NCBI GenBank assembly: GCA_037140375.1
Contig: JBAXER010000005.1
Location: 1-64,000 of the forward strand
DNA from: WLMZ01 sp037140375
Lineage (GTDB): Bacteria; Actinomycetota; Acidimicrobiia; Acidimicrobiales; Ilumatobacteraceae
DNA length: 64,000 bases
Direction of reading: 5' to 3'
Shown: one piece after another, positions 53,337 through 61,322 of the stretch
Position numbering within the stretch: the first letter of the stretch is position 1
Layout of the letters: every line of letters begins with the position of its first letter
Program-made: the position numbers and the translations under genes
Notes under the pieces: generated by a model
Told to the model about the DNA's origin: nothing
The model's database searches: none
Seen by the model: the letters and a program-made list of their open reading frames with translations, nothing else

Positions 53337-53987
53337 GTGACCCGCCTCATCATGATTCGCCACGGTGAATCGAACACAACTGTCGCTCGCCGCATCGGGG
53401 GCTTTCGAACGTGTTCGGGGCTGTCGCCGCTGGGCCGTGAGCAATCCGAACGCCTACGCGACCGACTTGCCGCCACGGCTGAGATTTCGGCCGATGTGCT
53501 GGTCAGCAGTCAGTTCCCGAGGGCTCGCGAAACTGCCGAGATCATCGCTCCGGCGTTTGGCAATATCGACATCGATATCGTCGAGGGCTTTGGCGAACAC
53601 GATCCCGGCGAGGTGTGCGACGGCATGACCTTCGACGAATACGTAGCGCGCTACGGACGGCACGATCACGAGACTGACCCGTTCAGCGTGGGCTTTCCGG
53701 GCGGAGAGACATTGGCGGCGTTTCAGTTACGCGTTGGCGAGGCAATATCGCAAACCCTGCGCGCCAACGAGGGTAAGACCATTGTTGTTGCGTGCCACGG
53801 CGGCGTGATCGATGCGGCCCTACGCCAAGCGCTGCGCACCGCTCAGTTGGGCGTGTTTGAGATCAACACGTTGAACACTTCGATCACCGAGATGCAGCTC
53901 GTGAAGCCAGGTCGATGGCGGCTCGTTCGTTACAACGATCACGCTCACCTTGCTGGGTTGCCAAGAGAGACTGCTCGGCAGCCCTAG
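53337..53987 (+). CDS. Histidine phosphatase (phosphoglycerate mutase-like) family protein
   Basis: 216 aa from GTG 53337. The phospho-acceptor histidine is in LIMIRHGESNTT, the conserved arginine in SSQFPRARETAEII, a Glu in the FGEHDPGE region and the second His in VVACHGGVIDAALR. It hydrolyses or transfers a phosphate on a small substrate. It is probably the first gene of a run with the SDR and GMC genes, though the SDR has its own -10 box. Confidence 0.9.
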   Translation: MTRLIMIRHGESNTTVARRIGGFRTCSGLSPLGREQSERLRDRLAATAEISADVLVSSQFPRARETAEIIAPAFGNIDIDIVEGFGEHDPGEVCDGMTFDEYVARYGRHDHETDPFSVGFPGGETLAAFQLRVGEAISQTLRANEGKTIVVACHGGVIDAALRQALRTAQLGVFEINTLNTSITEMQLVKPGRWRLVRYNDHAHLAGLPRETARQP

Positions 53988-53990
53988 ATT
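53985..53990 (+). promoter_or_regulatory. -10-like box of the second SDR gene
   Basis: TAGATT, overlapping the phosphatase stop, with six bases to the ATG at 53997; no Shine-Dalgarno sequence. Confidence 0.4.
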
Positions 53991-53996
53991 ACGGGC

Positions 53997-54809
53997 ATGG
54001 GGATTCTCGATGGTCACGTGGCTGTTGTCGTTGGCGGTCACAGTGGGTTCGGTGAGTCGATCACCCGGCTGTTCGCATCCGAGGGTGCGACGGTTGTAGT
54101 AGCCGGGCGTCGCGTAGATCTCGTCAACGAGGTTGCGGCGTCGGTTGGCGGACTCGGCGTCGATTGCGATATCACCGACGACGAACAGGTGCAGTCACTG
54201 CAGCAATTGGCCACACAGAGATTCGGCAAGATCGATATCGCTGTGAACTGCGCGGGCTACGAGCAAAGCACGCCGCTGGCTGATCTCACGCCGGCCAAGC
54301 TCGACGCGATGTTGGCCGTTCAGCTCAGCGGGGCGATGTATTGCATGCGCCATTTCGGCAATGCAATGGCGGCCTCGGGTGGCGGAGCATTTTTGTCGAT
54401 CAGCTCGCTCACAGCCCACAACCCATCGAACGGCCTTGCCGCCTACGCCAGCGCGAAGGCCGGTGTTGAATACGCCTCGAAGATCGCCGCGGTTGAATAC
54501 GGAGCCAAGCAGGTTCGGTTCAACACGGTTGCCGCGTCGCTCATCGAAACGCCGATGACCAAACGAGTCTTCAAAATTGAGTCAGCCATTCAGGCACTGC
54601 GCGAGGTCACGCCGCTGGGTCGAATGGGAACCAGCGACGATGTTGCTAAGGCAGCGCTGTTTTTGTGCGGCCCGTCGGGCAACTTCATTACCGGCCAAAC
54701 GTTGTGCGTCGATGGTGGAGCATCGTTGCTGATGTTGCCTACGCAGCAGATGTTTGCCGACGTGTATCGCCGCTGGAGCGAGGCGCACACAACACCGGAT
54801 CCGGCATAG
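53997..54809 (+). CDS. Short-chain dehydrogenase/reductase
   Basis: 270 aa. The cofactor motif is VVGGHSGFGESITRL rather than the usual TGxxxGxG, followed by VNCAGYEQSTPL, SISSLTAHN and the catalytic YASAKAGVEYAS. NITGQTLCVDGGAS-like C-terminus (FITGQTLCVDGGAS) is typical of beta-keto-reductase-type SDRs. Three bases separate it from the GMC oxidoreductase gene, so the two probably act on related alcohols. Confidence 0.92.
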   Translation: MGILDGHVAVVVGGHSGFGESITRLFASEGATVVVAGRRVDLVNEVAASVGGLGVDCDITDDEQVQSLQQLATQRFGKIDIAVNCAGYEQSTPLADLTPAKLDAMLAVQLSGAMYCMRHFGNAMAASGGGAFLSISSLTAHNPSNGLAAYASAKAGVEYASKIAAVEYGAKQVRFNTVAASLIETPMTKRVFKIESAIQALREVTPLGRMGTSDDVAKAALFLCGPSGNFITGQTLCVDGGASLLMLPTQQMFADVYRRWSEAHTTPDPA

Positions 54810-54812
54810 TCG

Positions 54813-56246
54813 GTGCGCTACGACACGGTGATCATTGGTGCGGGTTCGGCCGGCGCTGTGTTGGCCTCGCGGCTGTCTCAGTCCGCCACCCATCAGGTGC
54901 TGTTGCTTGAGGCTGGCTCCGATCACCGCAGTGCACAGACGCCAGCGTCTATCGCCGGTAACTCCTTTCTCGACGCCGTCGCCGAGCCCGGTCGCACGTA
55001 TCCGAACCTTGTCGCGCAGCGAACTGAAGCTGGGCCTGAGAGCGTGTATCGGCGCGGCAGGGGCATCGGTGGGTCGTCGGCAGTGAACGCGATGATCGGC
55101 ATGTGGGGCGTGCCCGACGATTACGACCGGTGGCAGCGCGATCTGGGTTGCGAAGGTTGGTCGTGGTCCGATGTGGCGCCGGTGTTTGGCCGACTCACAG
55201 CGATGCTCAGCCAGCCATCTCGGGCCGAGTGGGGAAGTGTCGATACCGCGTTAGTCGAGGCCGCGCAGTTGCTTGGTCACAGTGTCTGCGACGACTATCT
55301 GCAGCCCGGGGCGCTGGGCGTGGGACCAGCGTGGCTCACGCGGATGAATGGTCGCCGGGTCTCTACCAACGATGCGTATCTCGAGGCAGCGCGTGATCGT
55401 GCAAACCTCAGCATTCGCGGCAATGCGTTAGTAGATCGTGTGTTGCTCGAGGGCTCCCGTGCGGTTGGTGTTCGCCTAGCCGATGGCGAAGAGATCGACG
55501 CTGGCGAGGTCATTGTGTGCGCAGGAGCCATTCATTCGCCTGCTGTGCTGCTGCGAAGTGGCGTGCAACTCGAGGGCATCGGTCGCGGGCTCAAAGACCA
55601 TGCGTCGGCCAGCGTCACGTTGCAGCTTCGCGAGCAGTCCCGCGCATCGTCTAGCGATCTTGCGCTCGCTACGTTGCTGCGTTGGTCTTCATCCGACGGC
55701 GTCGCCGATCTGCAGTTGCTTCCGGTGAACCATCTGGGTGCCGCTCCCGAGGTGGCGGGCTTCGCCGTGTTGATGGCAGCGATCATGTCGGTCTATTCCG
55801 AGGGATCGGTGTCGTTGCGCAGCGATGACCCATCAGATGATCCGGTGGTTCGGTTCAACATGCTTGCCGACGAACGCGATCGGGTGCGTCTTCGCGAAGC
55901 CGTGCGGCACATGGCCGCACTTGTCGACACCGAGCCCTTCCGGCGCATCTCATCGGCGGTGTACATCGACAACATCGGCACTCGTCTCGAAGCGTTACCT
56001 CACGACGATGCAGCGTTCGATCAGTGGATGATGCAACACGTTGCCGACTATGTTCATGCCAGCTCGAGCTGCCGCATGGGTGCATCCAGCGACGACCTTG
56101 CGGTGGTCGATGTCGATTGTGCGGTGCATCATCACCAAGGGCTACGCGTGTGCGACGCCAGCGTGTTTCCCGACCTGCCGCGCGGCAACACTCATCTTCC
56201 TGCAGTGATGGTGGCTGAGCGTTTGGCCGAACGCCTCGGCGCGTAG
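54813..56246 (+). CDS. GMC-family FAD-dependent alcohol oxidoreductase
   Basis: 477 aa from GTG 54813, a little short for the family. FAD-binding YDTVIIGAGSAGAVLASRL starts at residue 2, GMC signature 1 is in GRGIGGSSAVNAMIG and signature 2 in GEVIVCAGAIHSPAVLLRSG. The C-terminal domain has the catalytic region ASSSCRMGASS and DLPRGNTHLPAVMVAER. It oxidises an alcohol (choline-dehydrogenase-like group), passing electrons to a quinone or other acceptor. Coupled to the preceding SDR. Confidence 0.93.
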   Translation: MRYDTVIIGAGSAGAVLASRLSQSATHQVLLLEAGSDHRSAQTPASIAGNSFLDAVAEPGRTYPNLVAQRTEAGPESVYRRGRGIGGSSAVNAMIGMWGVPDDYDRWQRDLGCEGWSWSDVAPVFGRLTAMLSQPSRAEWGSVDTALVEAAQLLGHSVCDDYLQPGALGVGPAWLTRMNGRRVSTNDAYLEAARDRANLSIRGNALVDRVLLEGSRAVGVRLADGEEIDAGEVIVCAGAIHSPAVLLRSGVQLEGIGRGLKDHASASVTLQLREQSRASSSDLALATLLRWSSSDGVADLQLLPVNHLGAAPEVAGFAVLMAAIMSVYSEGSVSLRSDDPSDDPVVRFNMLADERDRVRLREAVRHMAALVDTEPFRRISSAVYIDNIGTRLEALPHDDAAFDQWMMQHVADYVHASSSCRMGASSDDLAVVDVDCAVHHHQGLRVCDASVFPDLPRGNTHLPAVMVAERLAERLGA

Positions 56247-56283
56247 GGCGTATCGCGACGAGCGACGGCTCAGCAACGCGGGC

Positions 56284-57159
56284 TTAGTGCTGAGCGTTTT
56301 CGGCGAGCGGGAAGATCGGCAGGTCGTTGTCGGCAAGCGCGGTAGAAACGGCCTCGGCGCGTTCGGTGTCGGTGTATGGAACGAACCCCTCGGCGGCATC
56401 GAGCACGAGCGGCAGCAGCGACAGATCGCCGGGGCTGCAGAAGGCGTGGACGCCCGGGTGTGAGAGCGCAAACCGAATGCCGTGGCGAATTCCCTCGGGA
56501 GTTGTCTGTGGTTCGTACCACGTTCCGTGCGTCGGCTTCTGCTCGCCCCAGGGCTGCTTGGCCGCGGCTTTGATCACCATGACGCCAACGTCTCGCGCCG
56601 CGCACTCGGCGAGCAGCGCCAGCACGTTGTCGCGGTACACCGGGTCGGCGTAGACACGTGGGTACAGCGGGAACATCACGGTGTCGAGATCCCATCGGCG
56701 TAACGCCTCGAGATGGGCCACGGGTGCCCCGAGATCATGTCCGGTGATGCCCACAAAACGGAACAGACCTTCGTCGCGCATCGACAGCATCGACTCGATC
56801 GCGGAGACCCGACTGTCGAGCACGTCGAGGCCGGTGACGCCATGCGCTTGGTAGAGATCGAACGACTCGCAGCCGAGGTTCGTGAGCGACGTCTCAAGCT
56901 GCGCGCGCACGCCGTCAGGGTGGCTGCGCGCGGTCTTCTCGCCGATAAACAGTTGACTGCGTAGCGCACCGATTGTGGGCCCAGCAACGGTCTCGGCCAA
57001 ACCGTACGTGGGCGCAATGTCGATGTGGTTCACGCCGCGGGCAACCGCTGTATGTACCGCAGCATCGGCCTGTTCGGCCGTGCAGTCCATGAACGTGGCA
57101 CCTCCAAGAATCGCAACGCTGCTGTGGTGTTCGGTGCGGCCAAGTCGACGAGTCTGCAT
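56284..57159 (-). CDS. Aldo/keto reductase family protein
   Basis: 291 aa. The tetrad is visible: Asp and Tyr in HIDIAPTYGLAE, Lys in LFIGEKTARS and His in DLYQAHGVTG. A TIM-barrel NADPH-dependent carbonyl reductase; substrate unknown. It begins six bases after a TAGAGT box and is divergent from the metallo-hydrolase gene. Confidence 0.93.
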   Translation of the reverse strand: MQTRRLGRTEHHSSVAILGGATFMDCTAEQADAAVHTAVARGVNHIDIAPTYGLAETVAGPTIGALRSQLFIGEKTARSHPDGVRAQLETSLTNLGCESFDLYQAHGVTGLDVLDSRVSAIESMLSMRDEGLFRFVGITGHDLGAPVAHLEALRRWDLDTVMFPLYPRVYADPVYRDNVLALLAECAARDVGVMVIKAAAKQPWGEQKPTHGTWYEPQTTPEGIRHGIRFALSHPGVHAFCSPGDLSLLPLVLDAAEGFVPYTDTERAEAVSTALADNDLPIFPLAENAQH

Positions 57160-57165
57160 GGGCGA

Positions 57166-57171
57166 ACTCTA
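57166..57171 (-). promoter_or_regulatory. -10-like box of the aldo/keto reductase gene
   Basis: TAGAGT with six bases to the ATG at 57159; no Shine-Dalgarno sequence. Confidence 0.45.
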
Positions 57172-57218
57172 AGCGATCGATACTCGCTGCATCGGATGGC
57201 AGGTGCTAGGTATTGGGG

Positions 57219-58148
57219 ATGACGTATTCAAAGGGCCTGCACGAACTTGGCGACGGATGCTTTGCGTATCTGCAACCCGATGGGGGGTGGGGGTGGAGCA
57301 ATGCCGGCCTCGTAGTGGGCGATGGAGTGTCGCTGTTGGTCGACACGTTGTTCGATCTCAAGCTCACCGCAGAGATGCTTCAGTCAATGTCGCGCGTGGT
57401 GGGCACTGCACCGATTGGCACGTTGGTCAACACGCACGCCAACGGCGACCATTGCTATGGCAACCAACTTGTGCATGGTGCCGAGATCATCGCCAGCGAA
57501 CGAGCAGCGCATGAGATGACCGAAGTGCCGCCGTCGATGTTGGCCGCGCTCAATAAAGCGCCCGGCGAAGTTGGCGAGTTGTTTCGTGGGTTCTTCGGAG
57601 AATTCGACTTCGAAGGAATTGAGCACACGTTGCCGACGCGTACCTTCGAAGGTCGGCTCGACATCGAGGTCGGTGGCCGAGTAATCGAACTTATCGAGGT
57701 TGGTCCGGCGCACACTGCAGGCGATGTCATTGCCTATGTGCCCGATGCCAAGACCGTGTACACCGGTGACATCTTGTTCATCGGCGGCACCCCCATTGTG
57801 TGGGCGGGGCCGCTTACTAACTGGATCAATGCCTGCGACCTGATGTTGGGCATGGATATCGAGACCGTCGTGCCAGGGCATGGGCCACTCACCGACAAGA
57901 GCGGCATTGCGCGGGTGCGTGACTACCTGTCGTTCGTGCAGACCGAAGCCACCGATCGCTTTCATGCGGGCATGGATGCATGGGATGCGGCACGCGATAT
58001 TTCGCTCAACGGGTTCGAGGGCTGGGGCGAGTTTGGCCGCATCAGCGTGAACGTAGACACCGTTTATCGATCATTGAACCCGAACCACGAGACGCCCAAC
58101 ATTGTTGAGCAGTTCAAGCGGATGGCAGCGTTAGAGGCTCATCCGTAG
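57219..58148 (+). CDS. Metallo-beta-lactamase-fold hydrolase
   Basis: 309 aa from ATG 57219. The metal site is VNTHANGDHCYGN, in which the second His of HxHxDH is replaced by Asn, a variant known in some MBL subfamilies. The remaining ligands are in GPAHTAGDVIAYV and VYTGDILF. A cytoplasmic hydrolase of unknown substrate. Its 3' end overlaps the facing SURF1 gene by 35 bp. Confidence 0.9.
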   Translation: MTYSKGLHELGDGCFAYLQPDGGWGWSNAGLVVGDGVSLLVDTLFDLKLTAEMLQSMSRVVGTAPIGTLVNTHANGDHCYGNQLVHGAEIIASERAAHEMTEVPPSMLAALNKAPGEVGELFRGFFGEFDFEGIEHTLPTRTFEGRLDIEVGGRVIELIEVGPAHTAGDVIAYVPDAKTVYTGDILFIGGTPIVWAGPLTNWINACDLMLGMDIETVVPGHGPLTDKSGIARVRDYLSFVQTEATDRFHAGMDAWDAARDISLNGFEGWGEFGRISVNVDTVYRSLNPNHETPNIVEQFKRMAALEAHP

Positions 58149-58887
58149 CGTCTTGGGCGAGTGCCTGACGCGCCGACTTGGCTGAGCGCCGCACGGCGAA
58201 CACCCATCCCGCAATTGCGCACAGCGAGAAGAACAACCATTGTCCCGTATACGACACGTGCGGCGGACCACTGCCGAGGTTCGGCGGCGGAACCGGAACC
58301 GGTGGCGATGGCGATGCGGGTTTTGTCGCAATGAGATCGACGTATATCGGCGCAATCGTTTGGTCGATGTGCTCGGCGATGAACGCAAGATCTACTCGTC
58401 GGACTTCGTTGTTACTGGCGCTCTGATCATCGGTTAACTCGCCGGTCTTGCGGACCTGCGATGTTCGTGCGGTGCCACCAACGACGATGGTCCCGGTGGG
58501 TGCTGCTGGCACCTTGTTGCCGTCGGGAACGAAGCCACGGTTGACGATGATGATCGGGCCGTTGTTGATTTGGAATGGCGTCAAGATGTTGATGCCGTTG
58601 AAGCCGTTTTGGGTGCGGTTGAGTTGGCGCAGTTCGCCGGTGGCGAGATACGAACCTGAGGCGGTGACCACGTACCACTCGATGTCGGCGGCGGGCGTGG
58701 CTGCACCGAGCAGCGGCGCGAGCTCTTTGGGTTCGGCGGCGAGGCGGCCCTTCACGGTCTCGACGAACGCGTCGCGTGCAATGTGCTTGTCCCATTGCCA
58801 GCGAGCGAGAAAGAGCATGCCGACAACAGAGCAGAGGACAACGACGTGAAGCAGCAGCCATTTGGGCCGTAACAAGAAGCGATACAT
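58114..58887 (-). CDS. SURF1-family cytochrome c oxidase assembly protein
   Basis: 257 aa with the family's two terminal membrane helices (about residues 10-27 and 215-232) around an extracytoplasmic domain. Signatures: LARWQWDKHIARDAF, IIIVNRGFVPDG and PPHVSYTGQWLFF. It helps insert haem a into cytochrome oxidase. CAGGAG lies just before the ATG. A palindrome (58894-58910) separates it from the PhyH gene upstream on the same strand. Confidence 0.93.
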   Translation of the reverse strand: MYRFLLRPKWLLLHVVVLCSVVGMLFLARWQWDKHIARDAFVETVKGRLAAEPKELAPLLGAATPAADIEWYVVTASGSYLATGELRQLNRTQNGFNGINILTPFQINNGPIIIVNRGFVPDGNKVPAAPTGTIVVGGTARTSQVRKTGELTDDQSASNNEVRRVDLAFIAEHIDQTIAPIYVDLIATKPASPSPPVPVPPPNLGSGPPHVSYTGQWLFFSLCAIAGWVFAVRRSAKSARQALAQDATDEPLTLPSA

Positions 58888-58893
58888 GTGCTC

Positions 58894-58910
58894 CTGACCG
58901 TATCGGTCAG
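58894..58910. promoter_or_regulatory. Perfect 7-bp inverted repeat in front of the SURF1 gene
   Basis: CTGACCG-TAT-CGGTCAG, overlapping the PhyH-family stop codon and lying immediately upstream of the SURF1 ribosome-binding site. It could be a TetR-type operator or an RNA hairpin. Confidence 0.5.
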
Positions 58911-59725
58911 CTTCGTGCCCACAACATTTCTGTGGGTGATTGGGTGTTCAACAGCACCTCGGCGGGGGAGTGCTTCTCGATGTGCCCGATGAGCCCTCGG
59001 TAGAGCTGAAACCCGCACAACTGCTGCAGGTCGGGGCTGAACTGTCGAACAAGATCGAGCGGGATGCCGAGTTGCTGGTTCTCTTGCTGGCGGACCCATC
59101 CGGCGCAGTAGTTCATCGCGACGCCCCAGCGGCGTTTGTCGGTGGCGTTGGCCCCACCCCCGTGCCACAGCGAGCCGTGCCAGATGAGCACGCTTCCCTG
59201 AGGCATTTCGGCGGCAATCGATTGTTGTTCCACGCCATACGGCGGCGAGTGATCGGCTTTGTGCGAACCAGGGATGATGCGCGTAGCCCCGTTTGCCTCA
59301 GTGAAGTCGGTGAGCGCCCACATGCTGTTGGCGATGGTGGCGAGGTGAGGCTTGGGTAGGGGTAAGAGCTGATCGTCAGCGTGAATTGGTTGCGCAATTT
59401 CGCCGGGGCCGATGGAGATCGACGACAGGCTGCTGATGAGACAACCATCGCCCAACACGCTGCGCATGACAGCGAGCACCACTGGGTGCACAGGGATCTG
59501 CTCGTACAGGCGGCCCAACGCGAGCAGGTTGTAGATGCGCCACGTTTGGAAGCCTTCGAAGCTGTTGGTGGCGGGCACGATGTTGCGCTCGCTCTCGAGT
59601 CTTGTGAGGTCGGCGACGAGTTCGTCGGCTAGTTCGGTTGAGAACGCGTTCTCGATGATGGTGTAACCATCGGCCTCTACCCGGTCGAGGTGGTCGCTGA
59701 TCATCATCTCGTCTGTACCCGTCAT
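58907..59725 (-). CDS. Phytanoyl-CoA dioxygenase (PhyH) family Fe(II)/2OG oxygenase
   Basis: 272 aa from ATG 59725; the longer ORF runs through the divergent promoter. A double-stranded beta-helix oxygenase with HxD in QPIHADDQLLP and the distal His in IWHGSLWHGGGAN, plus an Arg in DKRRWGVAMNY for 2-oxoglutarate. Family members hydroxylate diverse small molecules; the substrate is unknown. It diverges from an APH-like kinase through a shared promoter of about 26 bp. Confidence 0.9.
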   Translation of the reverse strand: MTGTDEMMISDHLDRVEADGYTIIENAFSTELADELVADLTRLESERNIVPATNSFEGFQTWRIYNLLALGRLYEQIPVHPVVLAVMRSVLGDGCLISSLSSISIGPGEIAQPIHADDQLLPLPKPHLATIANSMWALTDFTEANGATRIIPGSHKADHSPPYGVEQQSIAAEMPQGSVLIWHGSLWHGGGANATDKRRWGVAMNYCAGWVRQQENQQLGIPLDLVRQFSPDLQQLCGFQLYRGLIGHIEKHSPAEVLLNTQSPTEMLWARS

Positions 59726-59733
59726 GGTTGTGG

Positions 59734-59743
59734 ACGCTACCGT
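59734..59743. promoter_or_regulatory. Bidirectional promoter: overlapping -10 boxes of PhyH and APH-like genes
   Basis: In ACGCTACCGT the minus strand reads TAGCGT (59739-59734), eight bases from the PhyH ATG, and the plus strand reads TACCGT (59738-59743), eight bases from the kinase GTG at 59752. The two boxes share two base pairs. Confidence 0.5.
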
Positions 59744-59751
59744 GCCGGAGT

Positions 59752-60801
59752 GTGGGACCCGAGCAAGTAACTGGTGAGTGGCTATCGACACTGTTCGATG
59801 TCACGGTAGTAATCGCTGACACTCAACGAATTGGCGACGGACTCGTGGGTATGAACCTGCGTCTGGCGCTTACTGGCGTCGATGGTTCGTTGCCTGACTC
59901 GGTGCCGCGCAGCGTGGTGGTCAAGCTGCCTTCACCCGACGAGACCAGTCGGGCAACCGGTATGGCGCTGCGTAACTACGAGCGCGAGGTGAAGTTCTAT
60001 AACGAGGTCGCACCCACCGTCGATATCCGCGTGCCGCGCTGCTACCACGCCGAATGGGATGCCGACACCGGCGACTTTGTCATCGTTCTTGAAGACCTCG
60101 CGCCGGCATCGCAGGGCAACCAGATCACCGGCTGCTCCATCGAGCATGCCCGCACTTCGGTGCTCGAACTCGCCCGTTTGCACGGTCCGCGTTGGGGTGA
60201 CCCGGCGCTCGATGACATCGAGTGGCTCAGCCGCCGCACCACTGCCGATGACACGGCGATGTTGGTTGGCATGTGGGGCATTTTGTTCCCTGGGTTCATG
60301 GCTACCTATGGCAAGTATCTGAACGAGGAGGCCACCGATTTGGTGCAGCGTTTCGGCGCGATGCTGGCCGACTGGATCGACAAGCGCGATAGTCCGCTCA
60401 CGGTGACCCACGGCGACTACCGACTCGACAACCTGATGTACGCCACTCCCGAGGGTGGTTCGCCAATTGCCACAGTCGATTGGCAATCACCCGGCCATGG
60501 CGCGGCGCTGGCCGACGTGTCGTATTTCCTCGGTGCTGGGCCTCAGCCCGAAGATCGTCGTGAGATCGAAAAGGATCTCGTTGCCGAGTATGTCGAGGCG
60601 TTGCGCCGCGACTACAACATTGAGATCGACCACGATTGGGCCTGGCTGCAGTACCGCCGCGAGGCCTTCGCCGGCGTCGTGATGGCGGTTGTCGCGTCAC
60701 AAATCGTTGGCGGCACCGAACGCAGTGAGGCGATGTTTGCAGCGATGGCCACTCGGCATTTGCAGCACGCGCTCGACCTCGACAGCGAGTCGCTGATCTG
60801 A
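59752..60801 (+). CDS. APH-like phosphotransferase family protein
   Basis: 349 aa from GTG 59752, chosen because the -10 box TACCGT lies eight bases upstream; a TTG eight codons earlier is possible. Protein-kinase-like fold: VVVKLPS with the ATP lysine, VIVLEDLAP hinge, catalytic loop VTHGDYRLDNLMY and metal-binding VDWQSPGHGAAL. Proteins of this type phosphorylate small hydroxylated substrates, including acyl-CoA-linked hydroxyls in some ACAD10/11-like proteins. It is paired back-to-back with a PhyH oxygenase, so hydroxylation followed by phosphorylation is possible. Confidence 0.88.
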   Translation: MGPEQVTGEWLSTLFDVTVVIADTQRIGDGLVGMNLRLALTGVDGSLPDSVPRSVVVKLPSPDETSRATGMALRNYEREVKFYNEVAPTVDIRVPRCYHAEWDADTGDFVIVLEDLAPASQGNQITGCSIEHARTSVLELARLHGPRWGDPALDDIEWLSRRTTADDTAMLVGMWGILFPGFMATYGKYLNEEATDLVQRFGAMLADWIDKRDSPLTVTHGDYRLDNLMYATPEGGSPIATVDWQSPGHGAALADVSYFLGAGPQPEDRREIEKDLVAEYVEALRRDYNIEIDHDWAWLQYRREAFAGVVMAVVASQIVGGTERSEAMFAAMATRHLQHALDLDSESLI

Positions 60802-60822
60802 CATGGCTGGGCGCATCATCTG

Positions 60823-61317
60823 GTGGCCGAGATGACCAACGAACTGCCTGACTTCCATATTCCCCACGCCGACAAAATCGAGTGGATGATCGAGACCTCG
60901 GGCTGGGCGCTTGAACCAGTGGCGGCCAGAGCCGACACCGATCCGGTGACTCCCGGGTACTGCTACACCATTGGTCTGCCTGCGCTCACCGGCTTTGCCG
61001 AAGTGGTCATCTTCGGGCTCACCCCAGTGGCGGCCACGGGGCTGCTCACGATGGTGGTCGATCTGCTCAAGGGCGGCACAGAGATACCGCTTGGTGTCGA
61101 GTTGCTCGGGCTGCTCGACAACGATCTGCGCTGCCACTTCGCGCCGGTAGACATGGCGTCGAACGCGCAACTGTTTGGCACAGCGCACGCTTGGTATCGC
61201 GGCAAGCCATTTGAGATGGTGCAGCTGCTGTGGCCCGATCGGTTTGGTTTCTTACCTACCGAGCCACAGTTCGCTCATCATTTACGTCTTGCGCAGCCTG
61301 TGATTGGCGTGCTCTAA
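60823..61317 (+). CDS. DUF4262 domain protein
   Basis: 164 aa from GTG 60823; ATG at 60832 is an alternative. PGYCYTIGLPALTGFAEVVIFGL matches the DUF4262 opening, in which an aromatic Y-T-I/V-G-L motif is conserved, with WYRGKPFEMVQLLWPDRFG near the end. No catalytic motif is known to me. It follows the APH-like gene by 21 bp and converges on the P450 gene. Confidence 0.75.
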   Translation: MAEMTNELPDFHIPHADKIEWMIETSGWALEPVAARADTDPVTPGYCYTIGLPALTGFAEVVIFGLTPVAATGLLTMVVDLLKGGTEIPLGVELLGLLDNDLRCHFAPVDMASNAQLFGTAHAWYRGKPFEMVQLLWPDRFGFLPTEPQFAHHLRLAQPVIGVL

Positions 61318-61322
61318 CTCGT

